A stretch of DNA of 32,666 nt from Terriglobia bacterium (GTDB taxonomy: Bacteria > Acidobacteriota > Terriglobia > Bryobacterales > Bryobacteraceae): contig JAIQFU010000004.1 in assembly GCA_020073115.1 (NCBI GenBank), positions 25,007-57,672 on the forward strand, given 5' to 3'. Under the pieces are notes generated by a model. That model made no database searches, had not been told where the DNA came from, and was given only the letters and a program-made list of their open reading frames with translations. Below are positions 15,106 through 22,706 of this stretch, in pieces (the stretch's first letter is position 1; each line of letters starts with the position of its first letter). Position numbers and translations under genes: made by a program.

Positions 15106-17650
15106 ATTCCAGCGCCTCCACGAGCGAGCTGCGCACAGCCGTCTCGGCGGGCAGGATGGCGGAGCCTACCGCGGCCGCCAGGATCACCGGAACGAGCAGC
15201 GCCACCATTGCCGCCGGGAACGCGTACTCCAGGGGCATTCCGGTGAGGTCCCGCCGGATGACCTGCAATTCGTAATACAGCATGACGGCGCCGCTGGCAA
15301 TCCCCAGCGCCAGGCCGATGGCCCCGATGGCGGCGGCCTCCATCCACACCGCGCCGCGGATCTGCGCCCGCAGCCCGCCGACGGCCCGCAACACGCCGAG
15401 CTCGCGCCGGCGGTCGGCGATGGAAACCGTCAGCGTGTTGATAATTCCCAGCACCGCGACGATGACCGCCACAATCACCTGGATGTAGGTCATGCCGAGC
15501 CATTGATCGGTGAGACGCATCACCCAATCGCGAACTTCGCGGTTCAAGAGGACGAAAATGCGGCGCTGCTTCCCCAGCGAGTCAATGATGCGCGCTTTGA
15601 CTTCCGCCGCGGAGACGCCGCGCTTCAGGTAAATGCGGAAGAGGTCCGCGCTGTCGTCCTGGAAATACCGAATGTAGGTCTTGCGGTCCACGATGACGCT
15701 GCCGAGCTGATTGGAGTAGTCGCGCACCACCCCTACCACCGGAAGCCGCAGAGGGCCCCGCGGGGTGGGCAGTTCCACCATGTCGCCCACGCGCAGCTTA
15801 TCGAGGTTCGCCAGCGTCTCCGCGAGGATCACGCCCTTCTCTTCGGAAGCCAGGCGGTTCATGCCGTCCGGATCGCCGGCGACGACGATGCGGTGCACGC
15901 GCCGCGCCAGCCGGAGGACGTCGATGGCGATGATCATCACCGGGCTGCCGCGGAACTGGACGCGCGCCGTGCGCACCGGCTCCGCTTCATCGACTCCGGG
16001 GATCTGCTCCAACTCGCCGCGCATGCTCGCGGGGAAGCGGAAGTCCCGCGCGGCGATGGTTTCCGAAGCGGTGACGAACAGATCGGGATTGAGGCTGGTG
16101 GTGACCCATTCCTCGATGGACCGGAAACTGGCGACGGACACGCCGCCCTGGGCGATCACCAGCGCGAGCGAGAGCATGAGGGCGGCCACCGTGGCGGAGG
16201 TGCGGCGGGGCGCCTGGATGAGGCTGTCCACCGCCAGGGACCCTTCCACCGGTTTGAGCCGCTTCAACGGCACACGCAGGACGCGAGCCAGCTCCAGCGC
16301 CAGAAAGGGAGTGAGCAGCAGGAACGCCAGGACGGCGAGCAGATAGCCGAGGTAGAAGGCGAGGAGATAACTGCGAAAGGCGAGACACGCGACGGCGCCG
16401 GCCGCCGCCCCCAGCGCCACGACGCGGCGGACACGGCTTTCACCCGCTCCGAGCACCTGGTACCTGCCCTTCTGGAGCGCCTGCACCGGCTCCACGCGCG
16501 CGGCGTTACGCGCCGGAATAAACGCCGCCGCCATGCTCACCGCTACCCCCATGGCCATGGCGAACAGCAGAAAGCGGGGCTCCAGGATCACCTCGTTGGC
16601 ATTCTGCGGCACGCCGAAGATCGATTCCATCATCCGCCCGGTGAAGCCCGTGAGGCTGCGCGCGAACGCCAGCCCCACCCCGACCCCGCACGCCGACCCG
16701 ATGAGGCCCGCCAAGGCGCTTTCACCCAGAAACAGGGTCCCGATCTGGCGCCGCGTCGCGCCCAGCGCGCGCAGGATGCCGATCTCCGAACGCCGCTGCG
16801 TCACCGCGATGGAGAAGGAGTTGTAGATGATGAACATCCCGATGAACAGAGCGAAGGCGCTGGAGATCCCGATGGCGATCCGGTAAATGCCCAGGAGAGA
16901 TTGAAACTGCCGGGCGCGGCCGGAAGGCGGCTCCACGGTGAAGCCCGGACCGAGCGCCTTCTGGAGCGCCTCCTGGCCGCGCTCCACCGGGACATCTTCG
17001 CGCAGCCCGACGTCGATGCGGTCGAACCTCTGCCCGCGTCCGAAAACCTTCTCGGCGGCGTAAATGTCCATGATCCCCAGGTTGCCGCCGAAGGCCGCGG
17101 CCATGCCGCCGGCCTTGAGGATGCCGCGGACGGTGAACTGCTTCGGCCCCTCCATGGTGTCGAACGTGATTTTCCCACCCGAGCGGATGCCGTTGCGGTC
17201 CGCGAACTCGCGGGTCAGGATCAGCGAATCGGGCTGCGCCAGAAAAACGAGCGGGTCGTCGATGACGTCGTCGTCCCCGCTCTCGAAATCGTAGTCGCGC
17301 AGGCTGCGGTCGCCGGTCATATCGACGGCCAGGATGAGCAGCTTGCCCTGGCCGGGGAGTCCCGTATCGACCGAGGCTTCGATCACGGGCGCGGCGGCGC
17401 GCACTTCCGGCGCGCTTTCGACGCGCTGGAGCACGTCTTCGGGGAAGCCGGCGTCCCCGGCGGTGACCTGGAGCTGAGCCTTACCCGCGATGCGGTCCAC
17501 GGTCTGGTTGAAGGACTGCAGCACGGATTGATTGGCGGTCTGCATCCCGACCAGCAGCGCCACTCCCAGGACGATCCCGGCCGTGGTCAGGATGGAACGC
17601 AACAGGTGCTTGCGGATATACGGCCAACTAATGAGCCGCAGCAGCATCAT
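15098..17650 (-). CDS. ABC transporter permease, FtsX/MacB/LolCE type
   Basis: 850 residues. It begins with a membrane anchor (about 18-40: SILTTAGIVLGVALLVG), followed by a periplasmic MacB_PCD-like domain to about 250. A first FtsX domain follows at about 260-390 (SAFALFIGMFIIYNSFSIAV, then TQRRSEIGILRALGATRRQI, the conserved coupling segment). Two more membrane segments lie near 415-450, then a second extracytoplasmic domain and a second FtsX domain at about 720-840 (DRRRELGVLRAVGGLRAQI). This duplicated layout fits the large permeases of type VII ABC systems (MacB, LolCE), which use ATP-driven motion to act on periplasmic substrates rather than to pump across the inner membrane. The start ATG overlaps the ATPase stop by 4 nt (ATGA), so the two are translationally coupled. 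Confidence 0.93.
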   Translation of the reverse strand: MMLLRLISWPYIRKHLLRSILTTAGIVLGVALLVGMQTANQSVLQSFNQTVDRIAGKAQLQVTAGDAGFPEDVLQRVESAPEVRAAAPVIEASVDTGLPGQGKLLILAVDMTGDRSLRDYDFESGDDDVIDDPLVFLAQPDSLILTREFADRNGIRSGGKITFDTMEGPKQFTVRGILKAGGMAAAFGGNLGIMDIYAAEKVFGRGQRFDRIDVGLREDVPVERGQEALQKALGPGFTVEPPSGRARQFQSLLGIYRIAIGISSAFALFIGMFIIYNSFSIAVTQRRSEIGILRALGATRRQIGTLFLGESALAGLIGSACGVGVGLAFARSLTGFTGRMMESIFGVPQNANEVILEPRFLLFAMAMGVAVSMAAAFIPARNAARVEPVQALQKGRYQVLGAGESRVRRVVALGAAAGAVACLAFRSYLLAFYLGYLLAVLAFLLLTPFLALELARVLRVPLKRLKPVEGSLAVDSLIQAPRRTSATVAALMLSLALVIAQGGVSVASFRSIEEWVTTSLNPDLFVTASETIAARDFRFPASMRGELEQIPGVDEAEPVRTARVQFRGSPVMIIAIDVLRLARRVHRIVVAGDPDGMNRLASEEKGVILAETLANLDKLRVGDMVELPTPRGPLRLPVVGVVRDYSNQLGSVIVDRKTYIRYFQDDSADLFRIYLKRGVSAAEVKARIIDSLGKQRRIFVLLNREVRDWVMRLTDQWLGMTYIQVIVAVIVAVLGIINTLTVSIADRRRELGVLRAVGGLRAQIRGAVWMEAAAIGAIGLALGIASGAVMLYYELQVIRRDLTGMPLEYAFPAAMVALLVPVILAAAVGSAILPAETAVRSSLVEALEYE

Positions 17651-18321
17651 CGGCGGACGTCTCCGGCCACGCGCGCGTCTCGCAGCGTAACGGTGCGCAG
17701 ACAGCTTTCCGCCACGGTGGCATCGTGAGTGACGATGAGGATGGTGGAGTTCAGCCGCTGGTGCAGGTCGCGGATGAGCGCCAGGATTTCCGCCCCGGTC
17801 TGCGTGTCGAGATTGCCGGTGGGTTCATCGGCGAGGAGTATGGGCGGATAGAAAGCCAGCGCGCGGGCGATGGCCACCCTCTGCCGCTCTCCGCCCGAGA
17901 GCTCGTCCGGAAGGTGGTCGAAGCGCGCGCCGAGCTGCACCAGCTCCAGCAGCTCCCGAGCCCGTTTTTCGATCTCTTTGCGGGGCATGCCCTTGAGGTG
18001 CAGCGGGAGAGCGACGTTCTCCACGCAGGTCAGGCTGGGCAGCAGGTTGAAGAACTGAAAGACGAAGCCGATTTTATCGCGGCGCAGGCGGGTGAGGTCG
18101 TCATCGGAAAGATTGGCGAGAGCCCGGCCGTCGATGCGGATTTCGCCGGAGGTAGGCCGGTCGAGCCCCCCAATCAGGTTCAACAGGGTGGATTTCCCGG
18201 AACCCGACGGACCTACGATTGAAACCATCTCCCCGTGGCCGACGTGGAGGTTGACGGAATCGAGCGCCACGACCTTCCGCTTGCCGTTGTAGTGCTTGGA
18301 GACGGAGGTGAGGGAGATCAA
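17647..18321 (-). CDS. ABC transporter ATP-binding protein, LolD/MacB type
   Basis: 224 residues. All nucleotide-binding motifs are present: Walker A GPSGSGKST at 37-45, Q-loop Q89, signature LSGGERQ at 141-147, Walker B ILLADE at 161-166 and switch His199. The LDRPTSGEIRIDG segment and a length near 225 residues match the LolD/MacB/FtsE subfamily, which drives FtsX-type permeases. The only plausible start in this frame is a TTG at 18319-18321; no Shine-Dalgarno is visible, so translation may start weakly. It is the first gene of the operon ATPase, permease, LolA-like protein, outer-membrane barrel, and overlaps the permease by 4 nt. Confidence 0.94.
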   Translation of the reverse strand: MISLTSVSKHYNGKRKVVALDSVNLHVGHGEMVSIVGPSGSGKSTLLNLIGGLDRPTSGEIRIDGRALANLSDDDLTRLRRDKIGFVFQFFNLLPSLTCVENVALPLHLKGMPRKEIEKRARELLELVQLGARFDHLPDELSGGERQRVAIARALAFYPPILLADEPTGNLDTQTGAEILALIRDLHQRLNSTILIVTHDATVAESCLRTVTLRDARVAGDVRR

Positions 18322-18390
18322 GTCACAGTGTAGCGCCAGCGAGGGCCGCCAGCGCTCGACACGGGCCGGGCGCCGGCGGCGCTCAAACGC

Positions 18391-18594
18391 CTACACCGCC
18401 CGCCGGGTAACCAGCATGCCGATCAGGGCGGAGAGGCCGAAGGCGGCGCCCAGGAAGACCCAGGGGCGACGGTCGTACTGGACATGCCAGTCGGCCTCCC
18501 TTTTGACCTTGTACTCCAACTCATTCAGGTTCTGGCCCAGGCGGCTGCGCGCCTGTTCGATTTCCTGCCTTATCGCGTCCGTTGTCGTGCCCAT
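18391..18594 (-). CDS. Small membrane protein, DUF3618-like
   Basis: 67 residues. Residues 5-35 (TDAIRQEIEQARSRLGQNLNE) form the amphipathic helix typical of DUF3618, which usually starts with 'I..dIe..R..l..tl..L'. A membrane helix (about 46-62, WVFLGAAFGLSALIGML) and a basic end (VTRRAV) follow. Function is unknown; such proteins are thought to help anchor or protect membranes under stress. The start lies 25 nt inside the end of the preceding gene on the same strand, which suggests translational coupling. It is the last of three co-directional small membrane-protein genes. Confidence 0.75.
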   Translation of the reverse strand: MGTTTDAIRQEIEQARSRLGQNLNELEYKVKREADWHVQYDRRPWVFLGAAFGLSALIGMLVTRRAV

Positions 18595-18983
18595 TCTATG
18601 TCTTCTTTCACGCTTTGAACGGTCTGCTCGGGGACCGGATTGACCTTGCGCAGGCGGGAACGGCCGCCGGCGTAGCAGGCGCCGGCGATGCAGGCCAGAA
18701 AGATGGCCGTCAGCAGCGCCGCCAGCCATACCGGCATGGCCAGAGCCAGCGCGGCGATGCACGTCACCACCAGGCACGCCGCCGCGAACAGCCCGGAAAC
18801 GGCCGCCGCGCCGAGCAACCCTCCCGCTTTTCCGGCGCGGCGGGCCTTTTCCGTCATTTCCGTGCGCGCCAGCCGCAACTCGGAGCGGATCACATTCTGC
18901 ATATCGCGCAGAATATCCTGAACGATTTCACCCAGCGAGCGCGTATCCCGAATCTCCGCTGGACGAACGACTCGATCTGCCAT
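18570..18983 (-). CDS. Phage-holin-family/YqjE-like membrane protein
   Basis: 137 residues with a good ribosome binding site (GGGAGGAA, about 8 nt upstream of ATG 18983). The cytoplasmic N-terminal helix (about 14-50, SLGEIVQDILRDMQNVIRSE then LRLARTEMTEKARRAG) is characteristic of the YqjE/holin superfamily III domain. Two membrane helices follow, at about 53-80 (LLGAAAVSGLFAAACLVVTC) and 83-108. Despite the family name these are usually chromosomal proteins unrelated to lysis; in E. coli yqjE lies in a stress-induced operon with yqjD. The gene order here (YqjD-like, YqjE-like, DUF3618-like) is the same kind of trio. No phage genes are nearby. Confidence 0.78.
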   Translation of the reverse strand: MADRVVRPAEIRDTRSLGEIVQDILRDMQNVIRSELRLARTEMTEKARRAGKAGGLLGAAAVSGLFAAACLVVTCIAALALAMPVWLAALLTAIFLACIAGACYAGGRSRLRKVNPVPEQTVQSVKEDIEWARQRTR

Positions 18984-19000
18984 GTATGATTCCTCCCGGA

Positions 19001-19297
19001 TTACCGGCGGGAGCGAGCGGCGCGGCCTACCAGGAAGCCCGCGGCAATGGCGACCGCGATCGCGTAAGCGGGCCGCCGGCGGACCAGCCGTTCGATCCCG
19101 GCGGTGAAATCCCTCGCCGAATGGACGTGCACGTAGCGGGCCGCACGCTGCATACCGTTCGCGGCATTACGTACAGCGCGGCTGGCGCCGATCTTACGAG
19201 CCAGGTTTTCCAGCAGCCGCTCGGCGGATTCGCGTGATTTGTCCAGCTCCGATTGCAGATCCTGAGGGCTGTGAACGGGCGCGGTCTCGTCAGGCAT
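19001..19297 (-). CDS. YqjD/ElaB-like membrane-anchored small protein
   Basis: 98 residues from ATG 19297, chosen because GGAGGGGAA lies 4-12 nt upstream. An acidic, helical N-terminal part (LQSELDKSRESAERLLENLA) is followed by a basic stretch (RRRPAY) and one C-terminal membrane helix (AIAVAIAAGFLVGRAARSRR). That is the layout of YqjD/ElaB proteins, whose C-terminal helix is a tail anchor and some of which bind ribosomes in stationary phase in E. coli. Assignment rests on architecture and operon context rather than on clear sequence identity. It is the first gene of the three-gene unit, 17 nt before the YqjE-like gene. Confidence 0.68.
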   Translation of the reverse strand: MPDETAPVHSPQDLQSELDKSRESAERLLENLARKIGASRAVRNAANGMQRAARYVHVHSARDFTAGIERLVRRRPAYAIAVAIAAGFLVGRAARSRR

Positions 19298-19398
19298 AGC
19301 TTCCCCTCCCGGTGATGAGGACATCATAGCGCCGGGGAGCGGGCCGATACCGCGAGTTTGATTACGAACGAAGGGAGAGGTCGGTGGCCTGTCCCACG

Positions 19399-20241
19399 CT
19401 ACGCCTGATCGTACCCGCCCAGCCGCCGGATCCAGATGTTCCGGTAGCGTACCGGGTTGTTGTGGTACTGCAGCATGAGCGAGTCTTCCGGGGGGTGGGG
19501 CGTGTAGTGCGCCGCCTGCCGGTAGACCATGGGACCGAACGACTCCTTGCGGTTGTGGACCACCACGCCGTTGTAGAAGACGGTGAAGTACGCAGGTTTG
19601 CTGAGCTTTTCCCCATCGAACTTCGGCGCCTCGAAGACGATATCGTAGGCGTTCCACTCGCCCGCCCGGCGGGCCGGCGTCACCAGCGGGGGCCACTGGC
19701 CGTAGATGCCGCCGGCCCCGCCGTCCGCGTAGGTGACGTTGTCCCACATATCGAGAACCTGGATCTCGTAGCGGGTCATCAGCAGCACGCCGCTGTTGCC
19801 GCGGCCCTGGCTGTTCCCGGTGACGGGGACCGGGGAAGTCCATTCGACGTGGAGTTGGACGTCGCCGAACTTTTCGCGGGTGAGCAGATCGCCATTTCCC
19901 GGGGTCACCTCGAACCAGCCGTCGCCGACTTTCCAGGCTGCGTCCACTACGGCGTTGCGATTGGCGCCGCGGCCGCGGTGACACCACTTGGAGAGGTCCT
20001 TGCCGTCGAACAGGACCATGGCGTCGGACGGCGCGCCGCCGGGCGCAGCCGCCGGCGTGATCTGTTTAGGGTGCGGCCGGTCCGGGTCGTGCACGTGCCA
20101 AGAAAGACCGCCCGGCTCCATGGGGGTATCTTTGAAACCGAGGTCGGGATTGACCTGTTGGCTCGCCTCTTGAGCGCGCGAAACGGCGGCTCCGCCAAGG
20201 GCGGCGGCCGCGGAGAGTTTGAGAAAATCCTGGCGGGTCAT
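19399..20241 (-). CDS. DUF1080 (3-keto-disaccharide hydrolase-like) protein, exported
   Basis: 280 residues. The start at 20241 is chosen for its export signal (TRQDFLKLSAAAALGGAAVS), Tat-like in shape although it lacks a full RR pair. Residues about 70-275 form a DUF1080 concanavalin-like beta-sandwich: FDGKDLSKW, WKVGDGWFEVTPGNGDLLTR, FGDVQLHVEW, GRGNSGVLLMTRYEIQVLD, AGEWNAYDIVF and the terminal RYRNIWIRRL are all hallmark segments. Some members hydrolyse 3-keto-glycosides; many are uncharacterised carbohydrate-binding proteins. The stretch between the signal and the domain is Pro/Ala-rich. It diverges from the propeller-TPR gene at 20374, and the shared upstream region holds a hairpin chain. 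Confidence 0.88.
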   Translation of the reverse strand: MTRQDFLKLSAAAALGGAAVSRAQEASQQVNPDLGFKDTPMEPGGLSWHVHDPDRPHPKQITPAAAPGGAPSDAMVLFDGKDLSKWCHRGRGANRNAVVDAAWKVGDGWFEVTPGNGDLLTREKFGDVQLHVEWTSPVPVTGNSQGRGNSGVLLMTRYEIQVLDMWDNVTYADGGAGGIYGQWPPLVTPARRAGEWNAYDIVFEAPKFDGEKLSKPAYFTVFYNGVVVHNRKESFGPMVYRQAAHYTPHPPEDSLMLQYHNNPVRYRNIWIRRLGGYDQA

Positions 20242-20253
20242 AAACGACTGATT

Positions 20254-20337
20254 GTACCGCCACGTGGCGTGAACATTCGTGTTCGCCGCGTCGGCCGGAT
20301 GTCGGCAAGACTGCCGGCACGGCGGGCAGAAATGCCC
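20254..20337. repeat. Three-hairpin chain with TTCG, AAGACT and GAAA loops
   Basis: Hairpins in order: GAACA (20271-20275) TTCG TGTTC (20280-20284) with an outer GGC/GCC; GTCGGC (20301-20306) AAGACT GCCGGC (20313-20318, one G-U pair); GGGCA (20324-20328) GAAA TGCCC (20333-20337). The chain starts with GTACCGCC (20254-20261), the end sequence of the other repeat family. Bases 20261-20293 match 32369-32401 with two differences. It lies in the divergent promoter region of the DUF1080 and propeller-TPR genes. Confidence 0.7.
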
Positions 20338-20358
20338 ACTCTCGACTTTCGCCTGGGA

Positions 20359-20364
20359 TATAAT
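20359..20364 (+). promoter_or_regulatory. Candidate -10 box 9 nt before a GTG start
   Basis: A perfect TATAAT ends 9 nt before the GTG at 20374. A transcript starting at the usual distance would have a leader of only a few bases, so the mRNA could be nearly leaderless. No clear -35 is visible, and the 17-nt upstream position falls at the edge of the hairpin chain. Confidence 0.4.
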
Positions 20365-20373
20365 CAGCAACAC

Positions 20374-22593
20374 GTGAAACTGGGCGCGTGGAGCGCGCTG
20401 CTCGTCGCGCAGCTCGCTGCGGCGCAGTCACCGCCGGCCATCTTCATCGATTATCCGGAAGAGAGTTCGATCTTCCCGCCCGATTTCGCCGCTCCCACTT
20501 TTCTGTGGCGCGACGCGCAACCCGGCTCCACGATGTGGCGCATCGAGATCGAGTTCAGCGACGGCGCGCCCGCGATCCGTCGAATATCAAAAGGCGAACC
20601 GATGCGCGTTGGCGAGATCGACCCGCGCACGACGGCCCCGACGAACGAACTCCCCAGGCTCACGCCGCAGCAAGCCGCGGCCCATACATGGAAGCCGGAC
20701 GCAGCCGCCTGGGCGGAGATGAAGCGGCATCCGGCCACGATTACCATTGCCGGGATGCCGGGCGGGGCGTCGGCGCGGGTGCGCATTTCGACATCCGGGG
20801 ATCCGGTGGGCGCGCCGATTTTTTATCGCGACGTACCGTTGATGCCCTCGGAGCTGGAAAAGGGCGTCATCAAACCGATTGTGCCCTCGGCCGTCCCGCT
20901 GATCACGTGGCGGCTGCGCAATGTGGCGGACAGCGAAAGCCGCCTGTTGATGGACGGCCTGCCCACCTGCGCCAACTGCCATTCCTTCTCGCGCGACGGA
21001 AAATGGCTGGCGATGGATGTGGATGGGCCGCAGAACGACAAGGGCATGTACGCCATCGCCGCCATCGCTCCGCGCATGGCCATCCGCAACGAGGACGTCT
21101 TCACCTGGAACGATTTCCCCGGCAGGCCGCCGGGCAAACGCACCATCGGGTTCATGGCGCAGGTCTCGCCTGATGGCGCATACGCCGTTACCACGGTCAA
21201 CGAAGACGTTTTCGTCGCCAACTTCAAGGATTACCGGTTCCTCCAGGTCTTCTACCCCACGCGCGGTATCCTGGCGTGGTACAGCCGTTCCACAAGTCGC
21301 ATCCGCGCGCTCCCCGGGGCGGACAATCCGGCCTTCGTACAGACCAACGGCGTGTGGACGCCCGATGGAAAATACGTGGTCTTCTCGCGCGCGGTGGCGA
21401 AGGACGCGTATCCGCCCGGCCGCGAGATGGCCCGGTACGCGGGAGATCCCTTTGAGCCGCGGATTCAGTACGATCTCTATCGCATCCCTTTCAATGGCGG
21501 CAAGGGTGGGCGGCCCCGACCGATTGCGGGGGCCTCGAGAAACGGCATGAGCAATTCGTTTCCGAAGGTATCGCCCGACGGACGCTGGATCGTTTTCGTC
21601 GAGTCCCGCAACGGCCAGTTGATGCGCCCCGATGGTCGGCTTTATATCGTCCCGGCGGAAGGCGGCGCGGCCCGCCGGATGCGCTGCAATACGCCGCTCA
21701 TGAATTCCTGGCACAGCTTTTCTCCCAACGGCCGCTGGCTGGTGTTTTCATCCAAGAGCGGCTCGCCGTACACCCAGATGTTCCTCACGCACATCGACGA
21801 GGAGGGGAACGACAGCCCCGCGATTCTCATTGAAAACGCCACGGCCGCGAACCGCGCGGTGAACCTTCCGGAATTCGTCAACATCGCGGTGGACGGGCTG
21901 CAGCGCATCGATGTCCCCGCGGCCGAGTTCTACCGGCTGTTCGACCGCGCGTGCGAGTTGGCCGAAAAGGGCGAGTTCGAAGCGTCGATCGCCGAGTGGA
22001 ATCAAGCTCTCGCGATCAGTCCGGATGACGCCAAAGCCCACAACAACCTGGGCCGCGCGCTCGCCGGCCAAGGCGACTTTGAGAGGGCCATCGTCCATTG
22101 GCAGAGGGCGATCGAGATCAATCCACGCTATTGGGAGGCCCACAACAATCTGGGCGTGGGATTAGGCAGCAAAGGCAAGGTCAACGAGGCAATCGCACAG
22201 TTCCAACTGGCCCTGGAAGCGAACCCGAATTCCGCCGCGACACAGGGCAACCTGGCCCGCGCGCTGGCGATGAATGGCAAGTCGGACCATGCGATCGCGC
22301 ACTGGCGCAAGGCCATCGAACTGGCTCCCGAATACGTCGAGGCCTACAACGACCTGGGAACCGAATTGCTGCGCCGGGGCAGGACGGATGAAGCCCTGGC
22401 GGCGTGGCAGAAGGCGACAGAGGTGAACCCGTCGTTCGCGCCGGCGTACTTCAACCTGGGGAATGCGCTTGCCGCGCGGGGGAGGACGGAGGGGGCGTTG
22501 GCGGCGTGGCGGCGGGGACTGGAGTTGGCGAGCGGGCAAGGGAATCGGGAATTGGCGTCCGCGATTCAGCAACGGATTGCAGGCTTTCGGTAG
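20374..22593 (+). CDS. PD40 beta-propeller/TPR protein with CxxCH motif
   Basis: 739 residues from GTG 20374, chosen because a signal peptide follows directly (VKLGAWSALLVAQLAAAQ); upstream sequence in frame is antisense to the neighbouring gene. Residues about 20-190 are beta-rich with no domain I recognise. C199-A-N-C202-H203 is a c-type haem attachment motif at the head of the first propeller blade (CHSFSRDGKWLAMDVDG). PD40 blades continue to about 510 (VSPDGAYAVTTV, WTPDGKYVVFSRA, VSPDGRWIVFVES, FSPNGRWLVFSS). Residues about 518-739 hold around six TPRs (e.g. AKAHNNLGRALAGQGDFERA), a protein-protein interaction scaffold. A periplasmic redox or sensing role is possible, but the Cys pair could also bind metal or form a disulphide. 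A palindromic repeat starts 3 nt after the stop. Confidence 0.87.
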   Translation: MKLGAWSALLVAQLAAAQSPPAIFIDYPEESSIFPPDFAAPTFLWRDAQPGSTMWRIEIEFSDGAPAIRRISKGEPMRVGEIDPRTTAPTNELPRLTPQQAAAHTWKPDAAAWAEMKRHPATITIAGMPGGASARVRISTSGDPVGAPIFYRDVPLMPSELEKGVIKPIVPSAVPLITWRLRNVADSESRLLMDGLPTCANCHSFSRDGKWLAMDVDGPQNDKGMYAIAAIAPRMAIRNEDVFTWNDFPGRPPGKRTIGFMAQVSPDGAYAVTTVNEDVFVANFKDYRFLQVFYPTRGILAWYSRSTSRIRALPGADNPAFVQTNGVWTPDGKYVVFSRAVAKDAYPPGREMARYAGDPFEPRIQYDLYRIPFNGGKGGRPRPIAGASRNGMSNSFPKVSPDGRWIVFVESRNGQLMRPDGRLYIVPAEGGAARRMRCNTPLMNSWHSFSPNGRWLVFSSKSGSPYTQMFLTHIDEEGNDSPAILIENATAANRAVNLPEFVNIAVDGLQRIDVPAAEFYRLFDRACELAEKGEFEASIAEWNQALAISPDDAKAHNNLGRALAGQGDFERAIVHWQRAIEINPRYWEAHNNLGVGLGSKGKVNEAIAQFQLALEANPNSAATQGNLARALAMNGKSDHAIAHWRKAIELAPEYVEAYNDLGTELLRRGRTDEALAAWQKATEVNPSFAPAYFNLGNALAARGRTEGALAAWRRGLELASGQGNRELASAIQQRIAGFR

Positions 22594-22596
22594 CGA

Positions 22597-22683
22597 GTAC
22601 CGCCGGCGGCCGGTTTTCGCCATCAGTTGGTTTTGGGTTGAAGCTTCAAACAACCGGTGACAAAAGGCGATCACCGGCGGTAC
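22597..22683. repeat. Full palindromic element with GTACCGCC ends
   Basis: An 87-nt imperfect palindrome between two TPR genes. The left arm starts GTACCGCCGGCGG and the right arm ends ACCGGCGGTAC, with a central perfect palindrome TTGAAGCTTCAA (22638-22649). The right arm contains its own perfect 7-bp hairpin, CCGGTGA (22654-22660) and TCACCGG (22671-22677), with a 10-nt loop. The left arm has a decayed version of the same inner stem. Confidence 0.75.
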
Positions 22684-22706
22684 ATTTCGGAACGGGACTA
22701 GCGACT

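Noticed and set aside
14993-17728. 911-codon open frame on the plus strand across the ABC permease
   Set aside because: It is antisense to a clear FtsX-type permease and ATPase; its product is rich in His, Arg, Asp and Gly with no domain, as expected from GC-rich antisense frames.
18328-18396. GTGTAG/CTACAC pair around a GC-rich spacer
   Set aside because: A 6-bp pair separated by 57 nt with only weak inner stems; could be chance in GC-rich DNA.
18570-18983. Phage remnant suggested by the holin-family protein
   Set aside because: Holin superfamily III/YqjE proteins are common chromosomal membrane proteins; no other phage gene is present.
19384-20373. Upstream extension of the propeller-TPR frame
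   Set aside because: It would overlap the DUF1080 gene in antisense, and the signal peptide starts only at GTG 20374.
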